A stretch of DNA of 64,000 nt from Hydractinia symbiolongicarpus (lineage: Eukaryota > Cnidaria > Hydrozoa > Anthoathecata > Hydractiniidae), in the NCBI RefSeq assembly GCF_029227915.1, contig NC_079883.1:18044001-18108000 (forward strand), given 5' to 3'. The position numbers and the translations under genes were made by a program. Of this stretch, positions 36,464 to 51,254 are shown in pieces. Below the pieces are notes generated by a model. That model did not search any database and was not told where the DNA came from. It saw only the letters and a program-made list of their open reading frames with translations. Numbering within the stretch: the stretch's first letter is position 1; each line of letters starts with the position of its first letter.

Positions 36464-38465
36464 TTAGGCTGCATGAGGCCTTATTACAGTCGTTAGACGC
36501 ATGTACTTGTAGTTAACGGTGTTATAACGCCATGGCGCAATGGAAAACGACTTGTGACGTCGTAGTCCATTGAGAGTGGAAGGATTAGACCAATGGTAAC
36601 CTGCGCAGGCACGTGGAACAACGTGATTTATGTATACGGACTTTATTAGGCCGCAAAAGGCCATATTACAGCCTTTAGGGGCCTGTACACGTGTTTGACG
36701 GTGTTGTGAAGCCGTGGCGCTATGAAAAACAACTTGGGACTTCGTAGTCCTTTGAGAGTGGAAGGATAAGACCAATGATAACCTGCGCAGGCACGTGCAA
36801 CCACTTGATATACGTGTAAGGTCTTTATTAGGCCGCAAGAGGCCATATTACAGTCGTTAGACGCATGTACTCGTAGTTAACGGTGTTATAACGCCATGGC
36901 GCAACGGAAAACGACTTGGGACGTCGTAGTCCATTGAGAGGGGAAGGATTAGACCAATGGTAACCTGCGCAGGAACGTGCAACCACGTGATATACGTGTA
37001 AGGCCTTTATTAGGGTTCAAGAGTCTATATTACAGCCGTTTGGGGCCTGTGCGCGTGGCTGACGCTGTTATAAAGCTATGGCGCAATGGAAAACAACTTG
37101 GGACGTCGTAGTCCATTGAGAGTGGAAGGATAAGACCAATGGTAACCTGCGCAGGCACGTGGAACAACGCGATTCATGTATGCGGACTTTATTAGGCCGA
37201 AAAAGGCCATATTACAGCCTTTAGGGGCCTGTACACGTGTTTGACTGTGTTGTAAAGCCGTGGCGCTATGGAAAACAACTTGGGACTTCGTAGTCCTTTG
37301 AGAGTGGAAGGATAAGACCAATGATAACCTGCGCAGGCACGTGCAACCACGTGATATACGTGTAAGGCCTTTATTAGTGTACAAGAGGCTATATTACAGC
37401 CCTTAGGGGCTTGTACGTGTGGCTGACGCTGTTATAAAGCCATGGCGCAATGAAAAACTACTTGGGACGTCGTAGTTCATTGAGAGTGGAAGGAGAAGAC
37501 TAATGGTAACCTGCGCAGGCACGTGCAACCACGTGATATATGTGTAAGGCCTTTATTAGGCTGCAAAAAGCCATATTACAGTCGTTAGACGCATGTACCC
37601 GTAGTTAACGGTGTTATTACGCCATGGCGCAATGGAAAACAACTTGGGACGTCGTAGTCCATTGAGAGTGGAAGGATAAGACCAATGGTAACTTGCGCAG
37701 GCACGTGCAACCACGTGATATACGTGTAAGGCCTTTATTAGGGTACAAGAGGCTATATTGCAGCCCTTAGGGGCCTGTACCTGTAATTGACGGCGTTATA
37801 ACGCCATGGCACAATGGTAAACAACTTGGAACGTCGTAGTCCATTGAGAGTGGAAGGATTAGACGAATAGTAACCTGCGCAGGCACGTGGAACAACGCGA
37901 ATTGGGTGTACGGCCTTTATTAGGCTGCAAAAGATCATATTACAGCCTTTAGAGACCTGTACACGTGGTTGACGGTGTTATAAAGCTGTGGCGCAATTGC
38001 AAACAACTTGGGACGTCTTAGTCCATTGAGAGTGGAAAGATTAGTCCGATCGTAACTTGCGCAGGCACGTGGAACAACGTGATTTATGTGTACGGCCTCT
38101 ATTAGGCAGCAAAAGGCCATACTATAGCCTTTAGAGGCATGTACACGTGGATGACTGTGTTATAAAGCCATGGCGCAATGGAAAACAACTTGGGACTTCG
38201 TAGTCCTTTGAGAGTGGAAGGATAAGACCAATGATAACCTGCGCAGGCACGTGCAACCACGTGATATACGTGTAAGGCCTTTATTAGTGTACAAGAGGCT
38301 ATATTACAGCCCTTAGGGGCTTGTACGTGTGGCTGACGCTGTTATAAAGCCATGGCGCAATGGAAAACTACCCGGGACGTCGTAGTTCATTGAGAGTGGA
38401 AGGAGAAGACCAATGGTAACCTGCGCAGGCACGTGCAACCACGTGATATACGTGTAAGGCCTTTA
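36464..38465 (+). repeat. HOR-B copy 4 (11-mer, 2002 bp)
   Basis: Bounded by landmarks 36464 and 38466. The CCCGGG marker moves from 36369 to 38371, also 2002 bp. Private changes are CTGCATGAGGCC (~36471) and AACAACGCGATTCATG (~37165). Confidence 0.86.
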
Positions 38466-38916
38466 TTAGGCTGCAAGAGGCCATATTACAGTCGTTAGAC
38501 GCATGTACTTGTAGTTAACGGTGTTATAACGCCATGGCGCAATGGAAAACGACTTGTGACGTCGTAGTCCATTGAGAGTGGAAGGATTAGACCAATGGTA
38601 ACCTGCGCAGGCACGTGGAACAACGTGATTTATGTATACGGACTTTATTAGGCCGCAAAAGCCAATATTACAGCCTTTAGGGGCCTGTACACGTGTTTGA
38701 CGGTGTTGTGAAGCCGTGGCGCTATGGAAAACAACTTGGGACTTCGTAGTCCTTTGAGAGTGGAAGGATAAGACCAATGATAACCTGCGCAGGCACGTGC
38801 AACCACGTGATATACGTGTAAGGCCTTTATTAGTGTACAAGAGGCTATATTACAGCCCTTAGGGGCTTGTACGTGTGGCTGACGCTGTTATAAAGCCATG
38901 GCGCAATGGAAAACTA
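38466..38916 (+). repeat. Transition from HOR-B to HOR-C
   Basis: The CCCGGG markers at 38371 and 38917 are 546 bp (3 monomers) apart, and the sequence after 38466 recurs 546 bp later at 39012. A three-monomer tandem duplication thus leads into the first HOR-C unit. Confidence 0.82.
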
Positions 38917-41900
38917 CCCGGGACGTCGTAGTTCATTGAGAGTGGAAGGAGAAGACCAATGGTAACCTGCGCAGGCACGTGCAACCACGTGATATACGTG
39001 TAAGGCCTTTATTAGGCTGCAAGAGGCCATATTACAGTCGTTAGACGCATGTACTTGTAGTTGACGGTGTTATAACGCCATGGCGCAATGGAAAACGACT
39101 TGTGACGTCGTAGTCCATTGAGAGTGGAAGGATTAGACCAATGGTAACCTGCGCAGGCACGTGGAACAACGTGATTTATGTATACGGACTTTATTAGGCC
39201 GCAAAAGCCAATATTACAGCCTTTAGGAGCCTGTACACGTGTTTGACGGTGTTGTGAAGCCGTGGCGCTATGGAAAACAACTTGGGACTTCTTGTCCTTT
39301 GAGAGTTGAAGGATAAGACCAATGATAACCTGCGCAGGCACGTGCAACCACGTGATATACCTGTAAGGCCTTTATTAGTGTACAAGAGGCTATATTACAG
39401 CCCTTAGGGGCTTGTACGTGTGGCTGACGCTGTTATAAAGCCATGGCGCAATGAAAAACTACTTGGGACGTCGTAGTTCATTGAGAGTGGAAGGAGAAGA
39501 CTTATGGCAACCTGCGCAGGCACGTGCAACCACGTGATATATGTGTAAGGCCTTTATTAGGCTGCAAAAGGCCATATTACAGTCGTTAGACGCATGTACC
39601 CGTAGTTAACGGTGTTATAACGCCATGGCGCAATGGAAAACGACTTGTGACGTCGTAGTCCATTGAGAGTGGAAGGATTAGTCAAATGGTAACCTGCGCA
39701 GGCACGTGGAACCACGTGATATACGTGTAAGGCCTTTATTAGGCTGCAAGAGGCAGCCTTTAGGGGCCTGTACACGTGGTTTACGGTGTTGTGAACCGTG
39801 GCCCTATGGAAAACAACTTGGGACGTCGTAGTCGATTGAGCGCGGAAGGATAAGACCAATGATAACCTGCGCAGGAACGTGCAACCACGTGATATACGTG
39901 TAAGGCCTTTATTAGGCTGCAAGAGGCCATATTACAGTCGTTAGACGCATGTACTTGTAGTTAACGGTGTTATAACGCCATGGCGCAATGGAAAACGACT
40001 TGTGACGTCGTAGCCCATTGAGAGTGGAAGGATTAGAGCAATGGTAACCTGCGCAGGCACGTGGAACAACGTGATTTATGTATACGGACTTTATTAGGCC
40101 GCAAAAGGCCATATTACAGCCTTTAGGGGCCTGTACACGTGTTTGACGGTGTTGTGAAGCCGTGGCGCTATGAAAAACAACTTGGGACTTCGTAGTCCTT
40201 TGAGAGTGGAAGGATAAGACCAATGATAACCTGCGCAGGCACGTGCAACCACTTGATATACGTGTAAGGTCTTTATTAGGCCGCAAGAGGCCATATTACA
40301 GTCGTTAGACGCATGTACTCGTAGTTAACGGTGTTATAACGCCATGGCGCAACGGAAAACGACTTGGGACGTCGTAGTCCATTGAGAGGGTAAGGATTAG
40401 ACCAATGGTAACCTGCGCAGGAACGTGCAACCACGTGATATACGTGTAAGGCCTTTATTAGGGTACAAGAGGCTATATTACAGCCGTTTGGGGCCTGTGC
40501 GCGTGGCTGACGCTGTTATAAAGCTATGGCGCAATGGAAAACAACTTGGGACGTCGTAGTCCATTGAGAGTGGAAGGATAAGACCAATGGTAACCTGCGC
40601 AGGCGCGTGGAACAACGTGATTCATGTATGCGGACTTTATTAGGCCGCAAAAGGCCATATTACAGCCTTTAGGGGCCTGTGCACGTGTTTGACGGTGTTG
40701 TAAAGCCGTGGCGCTATGGAAAACAACTTGGGACTTCGTAGTCCTTTGAGAGTGGAAGGATAAGACCAATGATAACCTGCGCAGGCACGTGCAACCACGT
40801 GATATACGTGTAAGGCCTTTATTAGTGTAAAAGAGGCTATATTGCAGCCCTTAGGGGCTTGTACGTGTGGCTGACGCTGTTATAAAGCCATGGCGCAATG
40901 AAAAACTACTAGGGACGTCGTAGTTCATTGAGAGTGGAAGGAGAAGACTAATGGTAACCTGCGCAGGCACGTGCAACCACGTGATATATGTGTAAGGCCT
41001 TTATTAGGCTGCAAAAGGCCATATTACAGTCGTTAGACGCATGTACCCGTAGTTAACGGTGTTATTACGCCATGGCGCAATGGAAAACAACTTGGGACGT
41101 CGTAGTCCATTGAGAGGGGAAGGATTAGACCAATGGTAACCTGCGCAGGAACGTGCAACCACGTGATATACGTGTAAGGCCTTTATTAGGGTTCAAGAGG
41201 CTATATTACAGCCGTTTGGGGCCTGTGCGCGTGGCTGACGCTGTTATAAAGCTATGGCGCAATGGAAAACAACTTGGGACGTCGTAGTCCATTGAGAGTG
41301 GAAGGATAAGACCAATGGTAACCTGCGCAGGCACGTGGAACAACGTGATTCATGTATGCGGACTTTATTAGGCCGCAAAAGACCATATTACAGCCTTTAG
41401 GGGCCTGTACACGTGTTTGACGGTGTTGTAAAGCCGTGGCGCTATGGAAAACAACTTGGGACTTCGTAGTCCTTTGAGAGTGGAAGGATAAGACCAATGA
41501 TAACCTGCGCAGGCACGTGCAACCACGTGATATATGTGTAAGGCCTTTATTAGTGTACAAGAGGCTATATTACAGCCCTTGGGGGCTTGTACGTGTGGCT
41601 GACGCTGTTATAAAGCCATGGCGCAAGGAAAAACTACTTGGGACGTCGTAATTCATTGAGAGTGGAAGGAGAAGACTAATGGTAACCTGCGCAGGCACGT
41701 GCAACCACGTGATATATGTGTAAGGCCTTTATTAGGCTGCAAAAGGCCATATTACAGTCGTTAGACGCATGTACCCGTAGTTAACGGTGTTATTACGCCA
41801 TGGCGCAATGGAAAACAACTTGGGACGTCGTAGTCCATTGAGAGTGGAAGGATAAGACCAATGGTAACTTGCGCAGGCACGTGCAACCACGTGATATACG

Positions 41901-42546
41901 TGTAAGGCCTTTATTAGGGTACAAGAGGCTATATTGCAGCCCTTAGGGGCCTGTACCTGTAATTGACGGCGTTATAACGCCATGGCACAATGGTAAACAA
42001 CTTGGAACGTCGTAGTCCATTGAGAGTGGAAGGATTAGACGAATAGTAACCTGCGCAGGCACGTGGAACAACGCGAATTGGGTGTACGGCCTTTATTAGG
42101 CTGCAAAAGATCATATTACAGCCTTTAGAGACCTGTACACGTGGTTGGCGGTGTTATAAAGCTGTGGCGCAATTGCAAACAACTTGGGACGTCTTAGTCC
42201 ATTGAGAGTGGAAAGATTAGTCCGATCGTAACTTGCGCAGGCACGTGGAACAACGTGATTTATGTGTACGGCCTCTATTAGGCAGCAAAAGGCCATACTA
42301 TAGCCTTTAGAGGCGTGTACACGTGGCTGACTGTGTTATAAAGCCATGGCGCAATGGAAAACAACTTGGGACTTCGTAGTCCTTTGAGAGTGGAAGGATA
42401 AGACCAATGATAACCTGCGCAGGCACGTGCAACCACGTGATATACGTGTAAGGCCTTTATTAGTGTACAAGAGGCTATATTACAGCCCTTAGGGGCTTGT
42501 ACGTGTGGCTGACGCTGTTATAAAGCCATGGCGCAATGGAAAACTA
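38917..42546 (+). repeat. HOR-C copy 1 (20-mer, 3630 bp)
   Basis: Measured from CCCGGG at 38917 to CCCGGG at 42547: 3630 = 20 x 182 minus 10. The deficit is accounted for by the 173 bp monomer (8 bp loss plus GTGAACCGTGG lacking one G, ~39796) and a 1 bp loss in GGGACTTCTTGTCC (~39290). It has four monomers more than copy 2. Confidence 0.88.
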
Positions 42547-45448
42547 CCCGGGACGTCGTAGTTAATTGAGAGTGGAAGGAGAAGACCAATGGTAACCTGC
42601 GCAGGCACGTGCAACCACGTGATATACGTGTAAGGCCTTTATTAGGCTGCAAGAGGCCATATTACAGTCGTTAGACGCATGTACTTGTAGTTAACGGTGT
42701 TATAACGCCATGGCGCAATGGAAAACGACTTGTGACGTCGAGTCCATTGAGAGTGGAAGGATTAGACCAATGGTAACCTGCGCAGGCACGTGGAACAACG
42801 TGATTTATGTATACGGACTTTATTAGGCCGCAAAAGCCAATATTACAGCCTTTAGGGGCCTGTACACGTGTTTGACGGTGTTGTGAAGCCGTGGCGCTAT
42901 GGAAAACAACTTGGGACTTCGTAGTCCTTTGAGAGTTGAAGGATAAGACCAATGATAACCTGCGCAGGCACGTGCAACCACGTGATATACGTGTAAGGCC
43001 TTTATTAGTGTACAAGAGGCTATATTACAGCCCTTAGGGGCTTGTACGTGTGGCTGACGCTGTTATAAAGCCATGGCGCAATGAAAATCTACTTGGGACG
43101 TCGTAGTTCATTGAGAGTGGAAGGAGAAGACTTATGGCAACCTGCGCAGGCACGTTCAACCACGTGATATATGTGTAAGGCCTTTATTAGGCTGCAAAAG
43201 GCCATATTACAGTCGTTAGACGCATGTACCCGTAGTTAACGGTGTTATAACGCCATGGCGCAATGGAAAACGACATGTGACGTCGTAGTCCATTGAGAGT
43301 GGAAGGATTAGTCAAATGGTAACCTGCGCAGGCACGTGGAACCACGTGATATACGTGTAAGGCCTTTATTAGGCTGCAAGAGGCAGCCTTTAGGGGCCTG
43401 TACACGTGGTTTACGGTGTTGTGAACCGTGGCCCTATGGAAAACAACTTGGGACGTCGTAGTCGATTGAGCGCGGAAGGATAAGACCAATGATAACCTGC
43501 GCAGGAACGTGCAACCACGTGATATACGTGTAAGGCCTTTATTAGGCTGCAAGAGGCCATATTACAGTCGTTAGACGCATGTACTTGTAGTTAACGGTGT
43601 TATAACGCCATGGCGCAATGGAAAACGACTTGTGACGTCGTAGCCCATTGAGAGTGGAAGGATTAGAGCAATGGTAACCTGCGCAGGCACGTGGAACAAC
43701 GTGATTTATGTATACGGACTTTATTAGGCCGCAAAAGGCCATATTACAGCCTTTAGGGGCCTGTACACGTGTTTGACGGTGTTGTGAAGCCGTGGCGCTA
43801 TGAAAAACAACTTGGGACTTCGTAGTCCTTTGAGAGTGGAAGGATAAGACCAATGATAACCTGCGCAGGCACGTGCAACCACGTGATATACGTGTAAGGC
43901 CTTTATTAGTGTAAAAGAGGCTATATTGCAGCCCTTAGGGGCTTGTACGTGTGGCTGACGCTGTTATAAAGCCATGGCGCAATGAAAAACTACTTGGGAC
44001 GTCGTAGTTCATTGAGAGTGGAAGGAGAAGACTAATGGTAACCTGCGCAGGCACGTGCAACCACGTGATATATGTGTAAGGCCTTTATTAGGCTGCAAAA
44101 GGCCATATTACAGTCGTTAGACGCATGTACCCGTAGTTAACGGTGTTATTACGCCATGGCGCAATGGAAAACAACTTGGGACGTCGTAGTCCATTGAGAG
44201 GGGAAGGATTAGACCAATGGTAACCTGCGCAGGAACGTGCAACCACGTGATATACGTGTAAGGCCTTTATTAGGGTTCAAGAGGCTATATTACAGCCGTT
44301 TGGGGCCTGTGCGCGTGGCTGACGCTGTTATAAAGCTATGGCGCAATGGAAAACAACTTGGGACGTCGTAGTCCATTGAGAGTGGAAGGATAAGACCAAT
44401 GGTAACCTGCGCAGGCACGTGGAACAACGTGATTCATGTATGCGGACTTTATTAGGTCGCAAAAGGCCATATTACAGCCTTTAGGGGCCTGTACACGTGT
44501 TTGACGGTGTTGTAAAGCCGTGGCGCTATGGAAAACAACTTGGGACTTCGTAGTCCTTTGAGAGTGGAAGGATAAGACCAATGATAACCTGCGCAGGCAC
44601 GTGCAACCACGTGATATACGTGTAAGGCCTTTATTAGTGTACAAGAGGCTATATTACAGCCCTTGGGGGCTTGTACGTGTGGCTGACGCTGTTATAAAGC
44701 CATGGCGCAATGAAAAACTACTTGGGACGTCGTAATTCATTGAGAGTGGAAGGAGAAGACTAATGGTAACCTGCGCAGGCACGTGCAACCACGTGATATA
44801 TGTGTAAGGCCTTTATTAGGCTGCCAAAGGCCATATTACAGTCGTTAGACGCATGTACCCGTAGTTAACGGTGTTATTACGCCATGGCGCAATGGAAAAC
44901 AACTTGGGACGTCGTAGTCCATTGAGAGTGGAAGGATTAGACGAATAGTAACCTGCGCAGGCACGTGGAACAACGCGAATTGGGTGTACGGCCTTTATTA
45001 GGCTGCAAAAGATCATATTACAGCCTTTAGAGACCTGTACACGTGGTTGACGGTGTTATAAAGCTGTGGCGCAATTGCAAACAACTTGGGACGTCTTAGT
45101 CCATTGAGAGTGGAAAGATTAGTCCGATCGTAACTTGCGCAGGCACGTGGAACAACGTGATTTATGTGTACGGCCTCTATTAGGCAGCAAAAGGCCATAC
45201 TATAGCCTTTAGAGGCGTGTACACGTGGCTGACTGTGTTATAAAGCCATGGCGCAATGGAAAACAACTTGGGACTTCGTAGTCCTTTGAGAGTGGAAGGA
45301 TAAGACCAATGATAACCTGCGCAGGCACGTGCAACCACGTGATATACGTGTAAGGCCTTTATTAGTGTACAAGAGGCTATATTACAGCCCTTAGGGGCTT
45401 GTACGTGTGGCTGACGCTGTTATAAAGCCATGGCGCAATGGAAAACTA
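42547..45448 (+). repeat. HOR-C copy 2 (16-mer, 2902 bp)
   Basis: CCCGGG 42547 to 45449. One base shorter than copy 3 because of a private 1 bp loss in GTGACGTCGAGTCC (~42740). It carries CACGTTCAACC (~43153) and CGACATGTGACG. Confidence 0.9.
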
Positions 45449-48351
45449 CCCGGGACGTCGTAGTTCATTGAGAGTGGAAGGAGAAGACCAATGGTAACCT
45501 GCGCAGGCACGTGCAACCACGTGATATACGTGTAAGGCCTTTATTAGGCTGCAAGAGGCCATATTACAGTCGTTAGACGCATGTACTTGTAGTTAACGGT
45601 GTTATAACGCCATGGCGCAATGGAAAACGACTTGTGACGTCGTAGTCCATTGAGAGTGGAAGGATTAGACCAATGGTAACCTGCGCAGGCACGTGGAACA
45701 ACGTGATTTATGTATACGGACTTTATTAGGCCGCAAAAGCCAATATTACAGCCTTTAGGGGCCTGTACACGTGTTTGACGGTGTTGTGAAGCCGTGGCGC
45801 TATGGAAAACAACTTGGGACTTCGTAGTCCTTTGAGAGTTGAAGGATAAGACCAATGATAACCTGCGCAGGCACGTGCAACCACGTGATATACGTGTAAG
45901 GCCTTTATTAGTGTACAAGAGGCTATATAACAGCCCTTAGGGGCTTGTACGTGTGGCTGACGCTGTTATAAAGCCATGGCGCAATGAAAAACTACTTGGG
46001 ACGTCGTAGTTCATTGAGAGTGGAAGGAGAAGACTTATGGCAACCTGCGCAGGCACGTTCAACCACGTGATATATGTGTAAGGCCTTTATTAGGCTGCAA
46101 AAGGCCATATTACAGTCGTTAGACGCATGTACCCGTAGTTAACGGTGTTATAACGCCATGGCGCAATGGAAAACGACATGTGACGTCGTAGTCCATTGAG
46201 AGTGGAAGGATTAGTCAAATGGTAACCTGCGCAGGCACGTGGAACCACGTGATATACGTGTAAGGCCTTTATTAGGCTGCAAGAGGCAGCCTTTAGGGGC
46301 CTGTACACGTGGTTTACGGTGTTGTGAACCGTGGCCCTATGGAAAACAACTTGGGACGTCGTAGTCGATTGAGCGCGGAAGGATAAGACCAATGATAACC
46401 TGCGCAGGAACGTGCAACCACGTGATATACGTGTAAGGCCTTTATTAGGCTGCAAGAGGCCATATTACAGTCGTTAGACGCATGTACTTGTAGTTAACGG
46501 TGTTATAACGCCATGGCGCAATGGAAAACGACTTGTGACGTCGTAGCCCATTGAGAGTGGAAGGATTAGAGCAATGGTAACCTGCGCAGGCACGTGGAAC
46601 AACGTGATTTATGTATACGGACTTTATTAGGCCGCAAAAGGCCATATTACAGCCTTTAGGGGCCTGTACACGTGTTTGACGGTGTTGTGAAGCCGTGGCG
46701 CTATGAAAAACAACTTGGGACTTCGTAGTCCTTTGAGAGTGGAAGGATAAGACCAATGATAACCTGCGCAGGCACGTGCAACCACGTGATATACGTGTAA
46801 GGCCTTTATTAGTGTAAAAGAGGCTATATTGCAGCCCTTAGGGGCTTGTACGTGTGGCTGACGCTGTTATAAAGCCATGGCGCAATGAAAAACTACTTGG
46901 GACGTCGTAGTTCATTGAGAGTGGAAGGAGAAGACTAATGGTAACCTGCGCAGGCACGTGCAACCACGTGATATATGTGTAAGGCCTTTATTAGGCTGCA
47001 AAAGGCCATATTACAGTCGTTAGACGCATGTACCCGTAGTTAACGGTGTTATTACGCCATGGCGCAATGGAAAACAACTTGGGACGTCGTAGTCCATTGA
47101 GAGGGGAAGGATTAGACCAATGGTAACCTGCGCAGGAACGTGCAACCACGTGATATACGTGTAAGGCCTTTATTAGGGTTCAAGAGGCTATATTACAGCC
47201 GTTTGGGGCCTGTGCGCGTGGCTGACGCTGTTATAAAGCTATGGCGCAATGGAAAACAACTTGGGACGTCGTAGTCCATTGAGAGTGGAAGGATAAGACC
47301 AATGGTAACCTGCGCAGGCACGTGGAACAACGTGATTCATGTATGCGGACTTTATTAGGTCGCAAAAGGCCATATTACAGCCTTTAGGGGCCTGTACACG
47401 TGTTTGACGGTGTTGTAAAGCCGTGGCGCTATGGAAAACAACTTGGGACTTCGTAGTCCTTTGAGAGTGGAAGGATAAGACCAATGATAACCTGCGCAGG
47501 CACGTGCAACCACGTGATATACGTGTAAGGCCTTTATTAGTGTACAAGAGGCTATATTACAGCCCTTGGGGGCTTGTACGTGTGGCTGACGCTGTTATAA
47601 AGCCATGGCGCAATGAAAAACTACTTGGGACGTCGTAATTCATTGAGAGTGGAAGGAGAAGACTAATGGTAACCTGCGCAGGCACGTGCAACCACGTGAT
47701 ATATGTGTAAGGCCTTTATTAGGCTGCAAAAGGCCATATTACAGTCGTTAGACGCATGTACCCGTAGTTAACGGTGTTATTACGCCATGGCGCAATGGAA
47801 AACAACTTGGGACGTCGTAGTCCATTGAGAGTGGAAGGATTAGACGAATAGTAACCTGCGCAGGCACGTGGAACAACGCGAATTGGGTGTACGGCCTTTA
47901 TTAGGCTGCAAAAGATCATATTACAGCCTTTAGAGACCTGTACACGTGGTTGACGGTGTTATAAAGCTGTGGCGCAATTGCAAACAACTTGGGACGTCTT
48001 AGTCCATTGAGAGTGGAAAGATTAGTCCGATCGTAACTTGCGCAGGCACGTGGAACAACGTGATTTATGTGTACGGCCTCTATTAGGCAGCAAAAGGCCA
48101 TACTATAGCCTTTAGAGGCGTGTACACGTGGCTGACTGTGTTATAAAGCCATGGCGCAATGGAAAACAACTTGGGACTTCGTAGTCCTTTGAGAGTGGAA
48201 GGATAAGACCAATGATAACCTGCGCAGGCACGTGCAACCACGTGATATACGTGTAAGGCCTTTATTAGTGTACAAGAGGCTATATTACAGCCCTTAGGGG
48301 CTTGTACGTGTGGCTGACGCTGTTATAAAGCCATGGCGCAATGGAAAACTA
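45449..48351 (+). repeat. HOR-C copy 3 (16-mer, 2903 bp)
   Basis: CCCGGG 45449 to 48352. Same monomer order as copy 2, with landmarks at the same internal offsets (355, 1149, 1629, 1826, 2357 from the 46090 anchor). 2903 = 16 x 182 minus 9, the 173 bp monomer. Confidence 0.92.
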
Positions 48352-51254
48352 CCCGGGACGTCGTAGTTCATTGAGAGTGGAAGGAGAAGACCAATGGTAA
48401 CCTGCGCAGGCACGTGCAACCACGTGATATACGTGTAAGGCCTTTATTAGGCTGCAAGAGGCCATATTACAGTCGTTAGACGCATGTACTTGTAGTTAAC
48501 GGTGTTATAACGCCATGGCGCAATGGAAAACGACTTGTGACGTCGTAGTCCATTGAGAGTGGAAGGATTAGACCAATGGTAACCTGCGCAGGCACGTGGA
48601 ACAACGTGATTTATGTATACGGACTTTATTAGGCCGCAAAAGCCAATATTACAGCCTTTAGGGGCCTGTACACGTGTTTGACGGTGTTGTGAAGCCGTGG
48701 CGCTATGGACAACAACTTGGGACTTCGTAGTCCTTTGAGAGTTGAAGGATAAGACCAATGATAACCTGCGCAGGCACGTGCAACCACGTGATATACGTGT
48801 AAGGCCTTTATTAGTGTACAAGAGGCTATATTACAGCCCTTAGGGGCTTGTACGTGTGGCTGACGCTGTTATAAAGCCATGGCGCAATGAAAAACTACTT
48901 GGGACGTCGTAGTTCATTGAGAGTGGAAGGAGAAGACTTATGGCAACCTGCGCAGGCACGTGCAACCACGTGATATATGTGTAAGGCCTTTATTAGGCTG
49001 CAAAAGGCCATATTACAGTCGTTAGACGCATGTACCCGTAGTTAACGGTGTTATAACGCCATGGCGCAATGGAAAACGACATGTGACGTCGTAGTCCATT
49101 GAGAGTGGAAGGATTAGTCAAATGGTAACCTGCGCAGGCACGTGGAACCACGTGATATACGTGTAAGGCCTTTATTAGGCTGCAAGAGGCAGCTTTTAGG
49201 GGCCTGTACACGTGGTTTACGGTGTTGTGAACCGTGGCCCTATGGAAAACAACTTTGGACGTCGTAGTCGATTGAGCGCGGAAGGATAAGACCAATGATA
49301 ACCTGCGCAGGAACGTGCAACCACGTGATATACGTGTAAGGCCTTTATTAGGCTGCAAGAGGCCATATTACAGTCGTTAGACGCATGTACTTGTAGTTAA
49401 CGGTGTTATAACGCCATGGCGCAATGGAAAACGACTTGTGACGTCGTAGCCCATTGAGAGTGGAAGGATTAGAGCAATGGTAACCTGCGCAGGCACATGG
49501 AACAACGTGATTTATGTATACGGACTTTATTAGGCCGCAAAAGGCCATATTACAGCCTTTAGGGGCCTGTACACGTGTTTGACGGTGTTGTGAAGCCGTG
49601 GCGCTATGAAAAACAACTTGGGACTTCGTAGTCCTTTGAGAGTGGAAGGATAAGACCAATGATAACTTGCGCAGGCACGTGCAACCACTTGATATACGTG
49701 TAAGGTCTTTATTAGGCTGCAAAAGGCCATATTACAGTCGTTAGACGCATGTACCCGTAGTTAACGGTGTTATTACGCCATGGCGCAATGGAAAACAACT
49801 TGGGACGTCGTAGTCCATTGAGAGGGGAAGGATTAGACCAATGGTAACCTGCGCAGGAACGTGCAACCACGTGATATACGTGTAAGGCCTTTATTAGGGT
49901 TCAAGAGGCTATATTACAGCCGTTTGGGGCCTGTGCGCGTGGCTGACGCTGTTATAAAGCTATGGCGCAATGGAAAACAACTTGGGACGTCGTAGTCCAT
50001 TGAGAGTGGAAGGATAAGACCAATGGTAACCTGCGCAGGCACGTGGAACAACGTGATTCATGTATGCGGACTTTATTAGGCCGCAAAAGACCATATTACA
50101 GCCTTTAGGGGCCTGTACACGTGTTTGACGGTGTTGTAAAGCCGTGGCGCTATGGAAAACAACTTGGGACTTCGTAGTCCTTTGAGAGTGGAAGGATAAG
50201 ACCAATGATAACCTGCGCAGGCACGTGCAACCACGTGATATACGTGTAAGGCCTTTATTAGTGTACAAGAGGCTATATTACAGCCCTTGGGGGCTTGTAC
50301 GTGTGGCTGACGCTGTTATAAAGCCATGGCGCAATGAAAAACTACTTGGGACGTCGTAATTCATTGAGAGTGGAAGGAGAAGACTAATGGTAACCTGCGC
50401 AGGCACGTGCAACCACGTGATATATGTGTAAGGCCTTTATTAGGCTGCAAAAGGCCATATTACAGTCGTTAGACGCATGTACCCGTAGTTAACGGTGTTA
50501 TTACGCCATGGCGCAATGGAAAACAACTTGGGACGTCGTAGTCCATTGAGAGTGGAAGGATAAGACCAATGGTAACTTGCGCAGGCACGTTCAACCACGT
50601 GATATACGTGTAAGGCCTTTATTAGGGTACAAGAGGCTATATTGCAGCCCTTAGGGGCCTGTACCTGTAATTGACGGCGTTATAACGCCATGGCACAATG
50701 GTAAACAACTTGGAACGTCGTAGTCCATTGAGAGTGGAAGGATTAGACGAATAGTAACCTGCGCAGGCACGTGGAACAACGCGAATTGGGTGTACGGCCT
50801 TTATTAGGCTGCAAAAGATCATATTACAGCCTTTAGAGACCTGTACACGTGGTTGACGGTGTTATAAAGCTGTGGCGCAATTGCAAACAACTTGGGACGT
50901 CTTAGTCCATTGAGAGTGGAAAGATTAGTCCGATCGTAACTTGCGCAGGCACGTGGAACAACGTGATTTATGTGTACGGCCTCTATTAGGCAGCAAAAGG
51001 CCATACTATAGCCTTTAGAGGCGTGTACACGTGGCTGACTGTGTTATAAAGCCATGGCGCAATGGAAAACAACTTGGGACTTCGTAGTCCTTTGAGAGTG
51101 GAAGGATAAGACCAATGATAACCTGCGCAGGCACGTGCAACCACGTGATATACGTGTAAGGCCTTTATTAGTGTACAAGAGGCTATATTACAGCCCTTAG
51201 GGGCTTGTACGTGTGGCTGACGCTGTTATAAAGCCATGGCGCAATGGAAAACTA
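48352..51254 (+). repeat. HOR-C copy 4 (16-mer, 2903 bp, different composition)
   Basis: CCCGGG 48352 to 51255. Same length as copy 3, but one monomer is lost early (landmark at offset 967 instead of 1149) and one gained later. It has GTGCAACC where copies 2, 3, 5 and 6 have GTTCAACC, and shares CACATGG (~49495) and GATAACTTGCGCAGG (~49663) with copy 7. Confidence 0.9.
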
